This document shows, one piece after another, positions 1 to 8,222 of a stretch of DNA of 64,000 nucleotides. A program made the position numbers and the translations under genes. Source of the stretch: Streptomyces cinnabarinus. GTDB lineage: Bacteria > Actinomycetota > Actinomycetes > Streptomycetales > Streptomycetaceae. The notes beneath the pieces were generated by a model that was given only the letters and a program-made list of their open reading frames with translations, had not been told where the DNA came from and did no database searches. Location of the stretch: NCBI RefSeq assembly GCF_027270315.1, contig NZ_CP114413.1, positions 4,588,001 to 4,652,000 on the forward strand, in the 5' to 3' direction. How positions within the stretch are numbered: the stretch's first letter is position 1; each line of letters starts with the position of its first letter.

Positions 1-2
1 GC

Positions 3-848
3 GCGCTGATGAACACCACCGAGGTCGAGAACTTCCCCGGCTTCCAGGACGGCATCATGGGCCCCGAGCTCATGGACAACATGCGCGGCCAGGCCGAGCG
101 CTTCGGCGCCGAGCTCATCCCGGACGACATCGTCTCCGTGGACCTCTCCGGCGAGATCAAGACCGTCACCGACACCGCGGGCACCGTCCACCGCGCGAAG
201 GCCGTCATCGTCACCACCGGCTCCCAGCACCGCAAGCTCGGCCTCCCCAACGAGGACGCGCTGTCCGGCCGCGGTGTCTCCTGGTGCGCCACCTGTGACG
301 GGTTCTTCTTCAAGGACCAGGACATCGCCGTGATCGGCGGCGGCGACACCGCGATGGAGGAGGCCACCTTCCTCTCGCGCTTCGCCAAGTCCGTGACGAT
401 CGTCCACCGCCGCGACAGCCTGCGCGCCTCCAAGGCCATGCAGGACCGCGCCTTCGCCGACCCGAAGATCAAGTTCGTCTGGGACAGCGAGGTCGCCGAG
501 GTCCAGGGCAACCAGAAGCTCTCGGGTCTGAAGCTGCGCAACGTCAAGACCGGCGAGCTCTCCGACCTTCCGGTGACCGGCCTGTTCATCGCGATCGGCC
601 ACGACCCGCGCACCGAACTCTTCAAGGGCCAGCTGGAGCTGGACGAGGAGGGCTACCTCAAGGTCGAAGCACCGTCCACCCGCACCAACCTCACCGGTGT
701 CTTCGGCGCCGGCGACGTGGTGGACCACACCTACCGCCAGGCGATCACCGCGGCCGGTACCGGCTGCTCCGCCGCCCTCGACGCCGAGCGTTTCCTCGCC
801 GCCCTCGCGGACGAGGAGAACGCCGCGTCCGAGAAGACGACCGTCTGA
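3..848 (+). CDS. trxB: Thioredoxin reductase (5' end outside window)
   Basis: NADPH-dependent flavoenzyme that reduces thioredoxin in the cytoplasm. The reading frame is open to the left edge, so the N-terminal FAD-binding motif is missing; the first in-window ATG (position 9) is internal. The redox-active centre is visible as WCATCDG, followed by the NADPH-binding motif VIGGGDTAMEEA, and the C-terminal FAD motif ends in GVFGAGDV. The gene stops 42 bases before trxA, and this adjacency supports a co-transcribed reductase-thioredoxin pair. Family assignment is firm; only the true start is unknown. Confidence 0.97.
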   Translation, partial: ALMNTTEVENFPGFQDGIMGPELMDNMRGQAERFGAELIPDDIVSVDLSGEIKTVTDTAGTVHRAKAVIVTTGSQHRKLGLPNEDALSGRGVSWCATCDGFFFKDQDIAVIGGGDTAMEEATFLSRFAKSVTIVHRRDSLRASKAMQDRAFADPKIKFVWDSEVAEVQGNQKLSGLKLRNVKTGELSDLPVTGLFIAIGHDPRTELFKGQLELDEEGYLKVEAPSTRTNLTGVFGAGDVVDHTYRQAITAAGTGCSAALDAERFLAALADEENAASEKTTV

Positions 849-890
849 CACCCCACCCGCCCCACGCACCAACCAGTTAAGGAGCCCGCA

Positions 891-1223
891 GTGGCCGGCA
901 CCCTGAAGAACGTGACCGACGACTCCTTCGAGCAGGACGTCCTCAAGAGCGACAAGCCCGTCCTGGTGGACTTCTGGGCCGCCTGGTGCGGTCCGTGCCG
1001 CCAGATCGCGCCGTCTCTTGAGGCCATTGCCGCCGAGTACGGCGACAAGATCGAGATCGTCAAGCTGAACATCGACGAGAACCCGGGTACGGCCGCCAAG
1101 TACGGCGTCATGTCCATCCCGACGCTGAACGTCTACCACAACGGCGAGGTCGCCAAGACGATCGTCGGCGCGAAGCCGAAGGCCGCGATCGTCCGCGACC
1201 TTGAGGACTTCATCGCCGAGTAG
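891..1223 (+). CDS. trxA: Thioredoxin
   Basis: Small cytoplasmic dithiol oxidoreductase, 110 residues, the normal length for a single thioredoxin fold. The catalytic WCGPC motif is at residues 32-36, and the conserved cis-proline follows in MSIPTL. The GTG start at 891 is preceded by an AAGGAG ribosome-binding site. It follows trxB by 42 bases and is its likely electron acceptor. A parS site and a perfect bidirectional hairpin terminator lie immediately downstream. Confidence 0.97.
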   Translation: MAGTLKNVTDDSFEQDVLKSDKPVLVDFWAAWCGPCRQIAPSLEAIAAEYGDKIEIVKLNIDENPGTAAKYGVMSIPTLNVYHNGEVAKTIVGAKPKAAIVRDLEDFIAE

Positions 1224-1248
1224 CGGACTCCGTCGCCGAGCAGGCGAT

Positions 1249-1262
1249 GTTTCACGTGAAAC
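1249..1262. promoter_or_regulatory. parS: parS centromere site (perfect)
   Basis: Exact 14-bp palindrome GTTTCACGTGAAAC, the ParB-binding consensus, in the 3' intergenic space of trxA. It ends two bases before the trxA terminator stem. ParB would nucleate here and spread to organise the origin region. Confidence 0.95.
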
Positions 1263-1264
1263 AC

Positions 1265-1296
1265 GAATGGGCCAACCCCTTGGGGTTGGCCCATTC
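1265..1296. terminator. Bidirectional terminator between trxA and GNAT gene
   Basis: Perfect 15-bp inverted repeat (arms 1265-1279 and 1282-1296, 2-base centre) lying between convergent genes. The symmetry suits termination from both sides. No long T-run follows, which is usual for high-GC actinobacteria. Confidence 0.85.
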
Positions 1297-1311
1297 GCAT
1301 GAGGGAGCGCA

Positions 1312-1929
1312 TCACAGAGGCCGCAGCACTGGCTCCTTCTGTACGGCCCCCAGCAGCCGGTCGAGCGCCATCTCCACGTCTTCCTTCCAGGAGAGCGTCG
1401 TGCGCAGCTCCAGCCTCAGCCTCGGGTATGTGGGATGGGGCCGTACCGTCTTGAAGCCCACCGCCAGCAGATGATCGGCGGGAAGCACACACGCGGGCTC
1501 CTTCCAGCGCGCGTCCCCGAACGCCTCGATCGCCTTGAAGCCCCGCCGCAACAGATCCTTGGCGACCGTCTGGACCATCACCCGCCCCAGCCCCTGCCCC
1601 TGGTACCCCGGCATGATGAACGCCGTCATCAGCTGCACGGCATCGGGCGAGACGGGGCTCGTGGGAAACGCGGTCGAGCGGGGGACGTAGGCCGGAGGCG
1701 CGTACAGCACGAAGCCCACGGGGACGTCATCGACGTAGACGACCCGGCCGCAGGACCCCCAGTCCAGCAGGACGGCGGAGATCCAGGATTCCTTCTCCAG
1801 CGCCGGAGTGCCGGCGGTTACCGCGGCTTTGCCGCTGACTGGATCCAGTTCCCAGAAGACACACGTCCGGCAACGCTGGGGAAGGTCTTGAAGGTTGTCC
1901 AGCGTGAGCGGTACGAGCCGACGCCCCAT
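1312..1929 (-). CDS. GNAT-family N-acetyltransferase
   Basis: 205-residue protein with the acetyl-CoA pyrophosphate-binding signature GYQGQGLGRVMV in its central part, which identifies the GCN5-related acetyltransferase fold. The substrate cannot be read from sequence. The ATG at 1929 has GCGAGGA as a plausible ribosome-binding site. A gene of this kind is commonly found between trxA and parB in Streptomyces, so it belongs to the conserved origin neighbourhood rather than being an insertion. It converges with trxA. Confidence 0.85.
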   Translation of the reverse strand: MGRRLVPLTLDNLQDLPQRCRTCVFWELDPVSGKAAVTAGTPALEKESWISAVLLDWGSCGRVVYVDDVPVGFVLYAPPAYVPRSTAFPTSPVSPDAVQLMTAFIMPGYQGQGLGRVMVQTVAKDLLRRGFKAIEAFGDARWKEPACVLPADHLLAVGFKTVRPHPTYPRLRLELRTTLSWKEDVEMALDRLLGAVQKEPVLRPL

Positions 1930-2075
1930 GAAGGCTGATCCTCGCTTCCCTCGCCCGCTGCGTCACGGGCGGCTGTCAGGGCGTTCCTCTCCCTGAGCAG
2001 GCTGCCGACGAATCCGCCGACCGCGCCCAGACCCAGGCCCGCGCTCACCAGTCCGGTCCGGCTCACCGTTCGCAT
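1818..2075 (-). CDS. Possible small glycine-zipper membrane protein
   Basis: An ATG at 2075 preceded by AGGGGAGG opens an 85-codon frame. Its first 45 or so residues have high third-position GC and a glycine-rich hydrophobic stretch (GLGLGAVGGFVGSLL) resembling one short membrane helix. From 1929 downward the frame overlaps the GNAT gene by about 110 bases, so either the two genes truly overlap or only the upstream part once coded. No family is recognised. Coding bias and ribosome-binding site argue for it; the large overlap argues against. Confidence 0.4.
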   Translation of the reverse strand: MRTVSRTGLVSAGLGLGAVGGFVGSLLRERNALTAARDAAGEGSEDQPSWGVGSYRSRWTTFKTFPSVAGRVSSGNWIQSAAKPR

Positions 2076-2170
2076 GGCCCCCGCCTCCCCTAAGAGGTGT
2101 CGCCAGGTGGATGCGCCATACCCGATCGCATCGTATCCACGATGCGATCGCCTCGGAACCGCCAGAAAGC

Positions 2171-2217
2171 AAAGGGCGGGCCGTGTTCCGGTACTCACCG
2201 GACACGGCCCGCCCTTT
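2171..2217 (-). terminator. Strong hairpin terminator after parB
   Basis: Inverted repeat of about 20 bp (arms 2171-2191 and 2198-2217, one bulged base) with a 6-base loop, about 30 bases downstream of the parB stop. It should end the transcript from parA-parB. Confidence 0.85.
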
Positions 2218-2249
2218 GTCGGTCGGCCAACGGCACAGGGCCCTCGAGG

Positions 2250-3350
2250 TCAGTCCTCAGAGTCCTCCGCGCCGTCCTCCATGAGGCTCTTCTGGAGAGC
2301 GAGCCGCTCGCCCGGGGCGAGGGTGTTCAGGATCCGCTCCAGATCCTCCGGCGAGGCGAACTCGACGGTGATCTTGCCCTTCTTCTGGCCCAGCTCGACC
2401 TTCACCCGTGTCTCGAAGCGGTCCGAGAGCCGGGTCGCCAGGTCGGTCAGCGCCGGGGAGACCCGGGCACCGGCCCGCGGCCCCTTGGCCCTCGGCGCCT
2501 TCTGCGCCCGGGAGCCCATCAAGGTGACGATCTCCTCGACGGACCGGACGGAGAGACCCTCGGCCACCACCCGGTAGGCCAGCCGCTCCTGCTCCTCGGG
2601 GTCCTCCACGGAGAGCAGCGCCCGTGCGTGCCCGGCGGAGAGGACGCCTGCCGCCACCCGGTTCTGCACCTTCGGCGAGAGCTTCAGCAGACGCAGGGTG
2701 TTGGAGACCTGCGGGCGGGACCGGCCGATGCGGTCCGCCAGCTGGTCGTGCGTGCAGTTGAAGTCCTTCAGCAACTGGTCGTAGGCGGCGGCCTCTTCCA
2801 GCGGGTTCAGCTGGGCGCGGTGCAGGTTCTCCAGCAGCGCGTCCAGGAGGAGCTTCTCGTCGTCCGTGGCCCGCACGATCGCCGGGATCGCTTCCAGGCC
2901 AGCCTCACGGCAGGCCCGCCAGCGCCGCTCGCCCATGATGAGCTCGTAGCGCCCGGGGCCCAACTGACGTACGACGACCGGCTGGAGGAGGCCGACCTCC
3001 TGGATGGAGGTGATGAGCTCCTGCAGCGCGTCCTCGTCGAAGACCTCACGCGGCTGGCGCGGGTTGGGGCTGATGGAATCGAGGGGAATCTCGGCGAAGT
3101 GAGCACCCATGGGGGGCGGGGGCACGTCCGCCGCGCCGTTCAGCGACGGCTCCTCGGTTTCATGTGAAACCGGCGGCAGGGCGGCCACCTTCGCCGCGGC
3201 CACGCCACGCTCGGTGGTCAGCACGGGCACCGCCGCCGGCGACGCGGCCGGGGCACCTCCCGCCGCGGCCGGAGCCGCCGTACTGTCCGCCGGACCAGGG
3301 ATCAGCGCGCCCAGGCCACGGCCCAGACCAATCCTCCGTCGCTCGCTCAC
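2250..3350 (-). CDS. parB: Chromosome-partitioning protein ParB
   Basis: 366-residue CTP-dependent DNA clamp that loads at parS and organises the origin during sporulation septation. The N-terminal third is a low-complexity Ala/Pro segment. The ParB/Srx nuclease-like domain follows, with the CTP-binding GERRWRA box, and then the parS-reading helix-turn-helix around RIGRSRPQVSNTLRLL. The C-terminal part is the dimerisation domain, ending in acidic residues. The GTG start overlaps the parA stop (GTGA), so the pair is translationally coupled. A one-mismatch parS lies within its own coding sequence. Confidence 0.97.
   Translation of the reverse strand: MSERRRIGLGRGLGALIPGPADSTAAPAAAGGAPAASPAAVPVLTTERGVAAAKVAALPPVSHETEEPSLNGAADVPPPPMGAHFAEIPLDSISPNPRQPREVFDEDALQELITSIQEVGLLQPVVVRQLGPGRYELIMGERRWRACREAGLEAIPAIVRATDDEKLLLDALLENLHRAQLNPLEEAAAYDQLLKDFNCTHDQLADRIGRSRPQVSNTLRLLKLSPKVQNRVAAGVLSAGHARALLSVEDPEEQERLAYRVVAEGLSVRSVEEIVTLMGSRAQKAPRAKGPRAGARVSPALTDLATRLSDRFETRVKVELGQKKGKITVEFASPEDLERILNTLAPGERLALQKSLMEDGAEDSED
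3157..3170. promoter_or_regulatory. Degenerate parS-like site inside parB
   Basis: GTTTCATGTGAAAC differs from the parS consensus by one base in the central ACGT. It lies in the region encoding the ParB N-terminal linker (SHETEE). It could be a weak ParB-binding site; binding is not certain. Confidence 0.5.
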
Positions 3351-4420
3351 TGGATCCCCTCCACCATGCTCGGGTCGCTCTGGGCGCCGATGTGGGCGTG
3401 CGTCGCGTCGTAGCTGACGCCGACACCCCTCAGCGCGATTTCTCGTGCCGCCTCAAGATAGGACAGCGCACCGCTGGATCCGGGATCGTACGTCAGCACC
3501 GTCTGTCCATAGCTCGGCGCCTCGGAGATACGGACCGAGCGGGGGATGCTCGTCCGCAGCACCTCCTCACCGAAGTGGCTGCGCACCTCGTCCGCGACCT
3601 GGGACGCCAGACGCGTCCGGCCGTCGTACATGGTGAGCAGGATCGTCGATACATGCAGGGTCGGGTTGAGGTGACCCCGCACCAGGTCGACATTGCGCAG
3701 CAGCTGCCCCAGGCCCTCCAGCGCGTAGTACTCGCACTGGATCGGGATCAGGACCTCCTGACCGGCCACCAGCGCGTTGACCGTCAGCAGGCCGAGCGAG
3801 GGCGGGCAGTCGATGAGGATGTAGTCCAGGGGCTGCTCATAGGCCTGAATGGCCCGCTGAAGCCGGCTCTCACGGGCCACCAGGGACACCAGCTCGATCT
3901 CCGCACCGGCGAGATCGATCGTGGCGGGGGCGCAGAAGAGACCCTCGACATCGGGAACGGGCTGGACGACTTCCGCGAGCGGCCTGCTCTCGACCAGCAC
4001 GTCGTAGATCGACGGGACCTCGGCGTGATGGTCGATGCCCAGGGCGGTGGACGCGTTGCCCTGGGGGTCGAGGTCGATCACCAGGACACGGGCGCCGTGC
4101 AACGCCAGCGACGCGGCAAGGTTGACGGTCGTGGTCGTCTTGCCCACGCCACCCTTCTGGTTGGCGACCACCATGACCCGGGTCTGTTCGGGTCGTGGGA
4201 GACCCTCCCCGGCACGGCCGAGAGCCTCTACCGCCAGTTGGGCGGCACGACCGATGGGAGTGTCGTCCATCGGGGGCGGTGTTTCACGTGAAACATCCTC
4301 CCCCATCGACTCGGTACGGGGACCGGGGACCGGATCGGTCATCGGTCCCGCGATGTTGGCGTCGGACCGCAAGGATTCACTCTCCTCGACTTCAGGCTCG
4401 CAATGAACAGAGCCTCCCAT
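3347..4420 (-). CDS. parA: Chromosome-partitioning ATPase ParA
   Basis: Walker-type ATPase that moves and positions ParB-origin complexes. The deviant Walker A motif KGGVGKTT follows NQ, the Walker A' is DLDPQGNAST, and the Walker B is DYILIDCPPSLG. The ATG at 4420 gives 357 residues including an N-terminal extension of about 85 residues. Alternatives are an in-frame ATG at 4342, or an ATG at 4609 whose extension would be largely read through a parS site and is unlikely. The true start is the main doubt because no candidate has a strong ribosome-binding site. Overlaps parB by 4 bases. Confidence 0.95.
   Translation of the reverse strand: MGGSVHCEPEVEESESLRSDANIAGPMTDPVPGPRTESMGEDVSRETPPPMDDTPIGRAAQLAVEALGRAGEGLPRPEQTRVMVVANQKGGVGKTTTTVNLAASLALHGARVLVIDLDPQGNASTALGIDHHAEVPSIYDVLVESRPLAEVVQPVPDVEGLFCAPATIDLAGAEIELVSLVARESRLQRAIQAYEQPLDYILIDCPPSLGLLTVNALVAGQEVLIPIQCEYYALEGLGQLLRNVDLVRGHLNPTLHVSTILLTMYDGRTRLASQVADEVRSHFGEEVLRTSIPRSVRISEAPSYGQTVLTYDPGSSGALSYLEAAREIALRGVGVSYDATHAHIGAQSDPSMVEGIQ
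4281..4294. promoter_or_regulatory. parS: parS centromere site (perfect), inside parA
   Basis: Exact GTTTCACGTGAAAC within the N-terminal coding region of parA, where it encodes part of the non-conserved extension (DVSRET). Keeping the perfect palindrome inside a coding sequence implies selection for ParB binding. Confidence 0.95.
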
Positions 4421-4578
4421 GCCTTCGGGGTCGTGAACCAGTGAGCCCTGTCGTTCTGTGGAGAAATCCACCTCTGTGGACAACTCCGTTACCTCTCCGA
4501 GAGACCCGAGAGGCTTCCGGTCACGCGGTTCGGCCGCGGCGCGGCCACGGCTGATGATGCCGTGCAGCAGTGAGCGAC

Positions 4579-4592
4579 GTTTCACGTGAAAC
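4579..4592. promoter_or_regulatory. parS: parS centromere site (perfect), upstream of parA
   Basis: Exact GTTTCACGTGAAAC in the space between rsmG and parA, about 160 bases upstream of the chosen parA start. ParB bound here could also influence parAB transcription; that is inference. Confidence 0.95.
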
Positions 4593-4685
4593 ACGATGCC
4601 GAGTGGCACCGGCCATCACCGCGCGACACTCCGAGATGCATAGGTTTGGCAGCTTGTGTGGAGTACGTCTCGTCCGCAGGACAGA

Positions 4686-5402
4686 TCAGCGTCGCCGACG
4701 CGCCCGCCCCGTCCGGGCCGCCTTCGCACGCTTCGCCGCGAAGCGCACACCGCCGGGGCTCTCCCCGACCTCCACGCGCACAACCGTCGACAGCGGATCC
4801 ACGACGCCCTCACCGACATGCAGGATGGACGTCCCCACCGCGCCGAGCTTGCTCAGTGCCGTGGCCGAGCTCTTCAGCTCCTCCTCGGCGGTGTCGCCCT
4901 TCAGCGCGAGCATCTCGCCGTAGGGACGCAGCAGCGGGATGCCCCAGGTGGCGAGCCGGTCCAGCGGGGCCACGGCGCGTGCCGTCACCACATGGACCGG
5001 CTGGAGCTTGCCCATGACCTCCTCGGCACGGCCACGGACGACCGTCACATGGTCCAGGCCCAGCAGCTCGACGACTTCGGTCAGGAAGGTCGTCCGCCGC
5101 AGCAGCGGCTCCAGCAACGTGATCTTCAGGTCCTCCCGGACCAGGGCCAGCGGAATGCCGGGCAGCCCCGCACCGGAGCCGACATCGCACACCGTCACCC
5201 CCTCGGGTACGACCTCCGAGAGCACGGCACAGTTCAGCAGATGCCGCTCCCACAGCCGGGGCACCTCGCGCGGCCCGATCAGACCGCGCTGGACGCCCGC
5301 CTCCGCGAGCAGCTCCGCGTATCGGACCGCGTCCGAGAAGCGATCACCGAACACCTCACGCGCCTGTTCGGGCGCGGGGGGAAGCTCCGCTGCCTCCGTC
5401 AC
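4686..5402 (-). CDS. rsmG: 16S rRNA (guanine-527-N7)-methyltransferase RsmG
   Basis: S-adenosylmethionine-dependent methyltransferase that modifies G527 (E. coli numbering) of 16S rRNA. The SAM-binding glycine motif DVGSGAGLPGIPLA and the RsmG-typical LLEPLLRRTTFL are present, and the length of 238 residues is normal. The GTG at 5402 was chosen because GGAAGGACGG precedes it; an upstream ATG at 5435 lacks support. The C-terminus is a basic Arg/Lys tail. It lies between jag and parA, the standard actinobacterial order. Confidence 0.96.
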   Translation of the reverse strand: MTEAAELPPAPEQAREVFGDRFSDAVRYAELLAEAGVQRGLIGPREVPRLWERHLLNCAVLSEVVPEGVTVCDVGSGAGLPGIPLALVREDLKITLLEPLLRRTTFLTEVVELLGLDHVTVVRGRAEEVMGKLQPVHVVTARAVAPLDRLATWGIPLLRPYGEMLALKGDTAEEELKSSATALSKLGAVGTSILHVGEGVVDPLSTVVRVEVGESPGGVRFAAKRAKAARTGRARRRR

Positions 5403-5483
5403 GGGGGACCGTCCTTCCGTACTGTGTCGGCACACCCGGGCGCCGACACCAGAACCACCAGAACTATCAGGCTGACAAAGTTC

Positions 5484-5512
5484 GGCCCCGCCTGCCGGGC
5501 AGACGGGGCCGG
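5484..5512 (-). terminator. Hairpin between jag and rsmG
   Basis: Imperfect GC-rich inverted repeat (CGGCCCCG arm at 5484-5491 pairing with 5505-5512) in the 127-base gap downstream of the jag stop. It is probably a partial terminator or processing hairpin within the rnpA-to-rsmG transcript. Confidence 0.6.
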
Positions 5513-5529
5513 AGGAACGTACGGACCGA

Positions 5530-6042
5530 TCAGGCGGGCAGCACGACGACGAAGCGCTGCGGCTCCTCGCCCTCGGACTCGCTGCGCAGACCCGCGGCCT
5601 TGACCGCGTCGTGCACGACCTTGCGCTCGAACGGGGTCATCGGCTTCAGCTTCACCGGCTCACCGGTGTTCTTCACGTCCGCCGCGGCCTTGGCGCCGAG
5701 CTCCGAGAGCTCGGCACGCTTCTTGGCGCGGTAACCGGCGATGTCCAGCATCAGCCGGCTGCGGTCGCCGGTCTCCCGGTGCACGGCCAGGCGCGTGAGC
5801 TCCTGGAGCGCCTCCAGCACCTCACCGTCACGGCCGACCAGCTTCTGGAGGTCACGGCCGCCCGAGTCGCTGATGATCGAGACAGCGGCGCGGTCGGCCT
5901 CGACGTCCATGTCGATGTCGCCGTCGAGATCGGCGATGTCGAGCAGACCTTCGAGGTAGTCCGCCGCGATCTCGCCCTCCTGCTCCAGGCGGGTCAGGGT
6001 GTCTGCACCCTCGGCAGCGGCGGAGGTGGTGCCTTCCGTCAC
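5530..6042 (-). CDS. jag: Jag/KhpB-type KH-R3H RNA-binding protein
   Basis: 170-residue single-strand nucleic-acid-binding protein of the SpoIIIJ-associated (Jag) family. After an acidic N-terminus there is a KH-like domain with LVGRDGEVLEALQEL, then an R3H domain near the C-terminus (MTPFERKVVHDAVK, then the SEGEEPQR tail). The GTG start has GGAG eight bases upstream. It directly follows yidC with a 15-base gap, a partnership conserved across Gram-positive bacteria. The firmicute N-terminal Jag domain is absent, as in other actinobacteria. Confidence 0.93.
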   Translation of the reverse strand: MTEGTTSAAAEGADTLTRLEQEGEIAADYLEGLLDIADLDGDIDMDVEADRAAVSIISDSGGRDLQKLVGRDGEVLEALQELTRLAVHRETGDRSRLMLDIAGYRAKKRAELSELGAKAAADVKNTGEPVKLKPMTPFERKVVHDAVKAAGLRSESEGEEPQRFVVVLPA

Positions 6043-6057
6043 GGGATGGACTCCTTC

Positions 6058-7338
6058 TTACTTCTTGGACGGGGACTTGGGCCGCTGCGGACCCTTGCGC
6101 TGTCCGGACTGGGCCTTGCTGCGGGTACCGGCGCCGGACTTCTTCGCGGCGGAGGGCTTGGCGTCCACCGGGGCGTCGTCCTTGCTCAGCGACGTCTTGG
6201 CGTCGGACGTGGCATCGGACTTCGCCTCCGGCTCACCGGCCGCCTTCGTAGCGCCGGACTGCCGCTGGGACTTGCTCTGCCGCTTGGGCTGCTGGCGCCT
6301 GGGAACCGCCGTGGGCGTGCCGTCCTCGGTCGCGACGGCGGCGGGCGTCTCGCCCTTCACCACAGTGCCGTCCGTCTGCGCGGCGAGACCCGCCTTGTTC
6401 AGGCCGTTGATGAACTTGCGCTCGTACTCGTTGCGGTCACGGCCCTTGGCGACGATCGCCTTGATGATGTTGCGCTCACCACGCCGACGGACCTTGCCCT
6501 GGTGCGTGACGTGCTTGGTCAGGCGCTCCAGGTAGGCGGCCTGAGCCTTGGACCCCGGGGTCGGGTTGTTGCGGATGACGTACATCTGCTGGCCCATGGT
6601 CCACACGTTGGTGGTCAGCCAGTAGACGAGGACACCGACCGGGAAGTTGATGCCGAAGACGGCGAACATGACCGGGAAGATGTACATCAGCATCTTCTGC
6701 TGCTGCATGAACGGCGTCTTCACCGTGGTGTCGACGTTCTTCGTCATCAGCTGGCGCTGCGTGTAGAACTGCGACGCCGACATCAGGATGATCATGATCG
6801 CGGTGACGACACGGACGTCGGTGATCGTGGAACCGAGCGCCTCGACCTTGGCCGCGCTGTCCGTGAACTTCGACGCGAGCGGCGCGCCGAAGATGTGCGC
6901 CTGCTGCGCGCTCTCCAGCAGCCGGTCGTTGATGACGCCGACCTTCTCGTTGTTCGCGATGCTGTTGAGCACGTGGTACAGGGCGAAGAAGAACGGCGAC
7001 TGCGCCAGGATGGGAAGGCACGAGGAGAGCGGGTTGGTGCCCGTCTCCTTGTACAGCTTCATCATCTCTTCGGACTGACGCTGCTTGTCGTTCTTGTAGC
7101 GCTCCTGGATCTTCTTCATCTCGGGCTGGAGCGTCTGCATGGCCCGGGTCGCCTTGATCTGCTTCACGAAGAGCGGGATCAGGCAGATACGAATCAGGAT
7201 CACCAAGGACACGATGGACAGGCCCCAGGCCCACCCGGTGTCATCGCCGAAGATGGCGCCGTACACCGTGTGGAACTGGACGATGACCCAGGAGACTGGT
7301 GTCGTGATGAAGCTGAAGAGGCTGGCAATCGTGTCCAC
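6058..7338 (-). CDS. yidC: Membrane protein insertase YidC/Oxa1
   Basis: Inserts membrane proteins alone or with SecYEG. The 426-residue protein has a hydrophobic N-terminal helix, a cytoplasmic helical hairpin rich in Gln/Lys (MQTLQPEMKKIQERYKND), and the conserved core helices with PLSSCLPILAQSPFF and FPVGVLVYWLTTN. A long basic Lys/Ser/Ala-rich C-terminal tail of about 120 residues is likely ribosome-contacting. The GTG at 7338 has AAGGAG upstream. It lies 3 bases after yidD, in one operon with rnpA and jag. Confidence 0.96.
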   Translation of the reverse strand: MDTIASLFSFITTPVSWVIVQFHTVYGAIFGDDTGWAWGLSIVSLVILIRICLIPLFVKQIKATRAMQTLQPEMKKIQERYKNDKQRQSEEMMKLYKETGTNPLSSCLPILAQSPFFFALYHVLNSIANNEKVGVINDRLLESAQQAHIFGAPLASKFTDSAAKVEALGSTITDVRVVTAIMIILMSASQFYTQRQLMTKNVDTTVKTPFMQQQKMLMYIFPVMFAVFGINFPVGVLVYWLTTNVWTMGQQMYVIRNNPTPGSKAQAAYLERLTKHVTHQGKVRRRGERNIIKAIVAKGRDRNEYERKFINGLNKAGLAAQTDGTVVKGETPAAVATEDGTPTAVPRRQQPKRQSKSQRQSGATKAAGEPEAKSDATSDAKTSLSKDDAPVDAKPSAAKKSGAGTRSKAQSGQRKGPQRPKSPSKK

Positions 7339-7341
7339 TAA

Positions 7342-7695
7342 TCATGCTCCTTGGGCATGGGACGGGGTCTCTGCGGCCGGGCTCGAAGACACAGTGCCTT
7401 CGGTGGCCGATTCGGCGGCGGAGGGCCCGCCCTTGCGTGCGCGCCATGCGCCCCGCAGCAGCTCGTGCCATCGCGGGCGCTTGCGCGGCGGGACATGATC
7501 CACACCGCCCAGCGACCACGGATTGCAGCGCAGGATGCGCCAGGCCGTGAGCGCCGTGCCCTTGATCGCACCGTGCCGGTCGATGGCTGTGTAGCCGTAG
7601 TGGGAACACGATGGGTAGTACTTGCACACCGGCCCGAGCAACGGGCTGATGGTCCACTGGTAGATCTTGATCAGAGCCAGCAGCGGGTACTTCAT
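7342..7695 (-). CDS. yidD: Membrane protein insertion efficiency factor YidD
   Basis: 117 residues. The first 75 match the compact YidD family: amphipathic IKIYQWTISPLLGP, then the cysteine pattern CKYYPSCSHYG and RILRCNPW. An Ala/Ser/Gly-rich C-terminal extension is not conserved. The ATG overlaps the rnpA stop by 4 bases (ATGA), so the genes are translationally coupled. It is thought to aid YidC-dependent insertion. Confidence 0.94.
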   Translation of the reverse strand: MKYPLLALIKIYQWTISPLLGPVCKYYPSCSHYGYTAIDRHGAIKGTALTAWRILRCNPWSLGGVDHVPPRKRPRWHELLRGAWRARKGGPSAAESATEGTVSSSPAAETPSHAQGA

Positions 7696-8063
7696 CGCGC
7701 GCCCCCTCCCAGCAGCCGCTGCAGAGCGGCATCCAGGTCTCGGGCCAGCTGTGCATGGTCGGCGTCACCCGCACCGGGCAGCGCTCGTACGACTACCAGG
7801 CTACCGGGGGGAAAGACGTCGACTCGATCGCGCACCAGATGGCGAAGCTTGCGCTTCACCTTGTTGCGCACGACCGCACCACCGACAGCCTTGCTGACAA
7901 CGAAACCCGCACGCGTCGGGGGAGCGCTCTCCCCAGGCGCGTGCGGGTCCGTGGCACCGCTACGAAGGTGGACGACGAGAGTCGGGCGTCCGGCCCGGCG
8001 TCCTCGTCGTACCGCGGTCGCGAAGTCCTCGCGCCGCCTCAGCCGGTTCTCGGTGGGCAGCAC
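7692..8063 (-). CDS. rnpA: Ribonuclease P protein component
   Basis: 123-residue basic protein subunit of RNase P, which matures tRNA 5' ends. The family signature with the conserved RNxxKR segment appears as AVVRNKVKRKLRHLVR, preceded by GFVVSKAVGGA. The GTG start lies 21 bases after rpmH. The order rpmH-rnpA-yidD-yidC is the universal one next to dnaA. Confidence 0.96.
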   Translation of the reverse strand: MLPTENRLRRREDFATAVRRGRRAGRPTLVVHLRSGATDPHAPGESAPPTRAGFVVSKAVGGAVVRNKVKRKLRHLVRDRVDVFPPGSLVVVRALPGAGDADHAQLARDLDAALQRLLGGGAR

Positions 8064-8084
8064 GACGGCATGACCTGACCGGGA

Positions 8085-8222
8085 TCAGGCGGACAGGCTC
8101 GCGCGACCCTTGGCACGACGGTTCGCGAGAATCGCGCGGCCGGCACGGGTGCGCATCCGCAGGCGGAAGCCGTGGGTCTTCGCGCGACGACGGTTGTTCG
8201 GCTGGAAGGTGCGCTTGCTCAC
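8085..8222 (-). CDS. rpmH: 50S ribosomal protein L34
   Basis: 45-residue, extremely basic protein of the large ribosomal subunit. It begins SKRTFQPNNRRRAKTHGFR and contains the invariant GFRLRMRTRAGRAILANRR. The GTG at 8222 gives the correct family N-terminus. First gene of the leftward operon, divergent from dnaA. Confidence 0.97.
   Translation of the reverse strand: MSKRTFQPNNRRRAKTHGFRLRMRTRAGRAILANRRAKGRASLSA

Noticed and set aside
4421..4609. ParA starting at the ATG at 4609
   Set aside because: The extension is not conserved-looking and would be read through the upstream parS palindrome; 357 residues from 4420 fits better.
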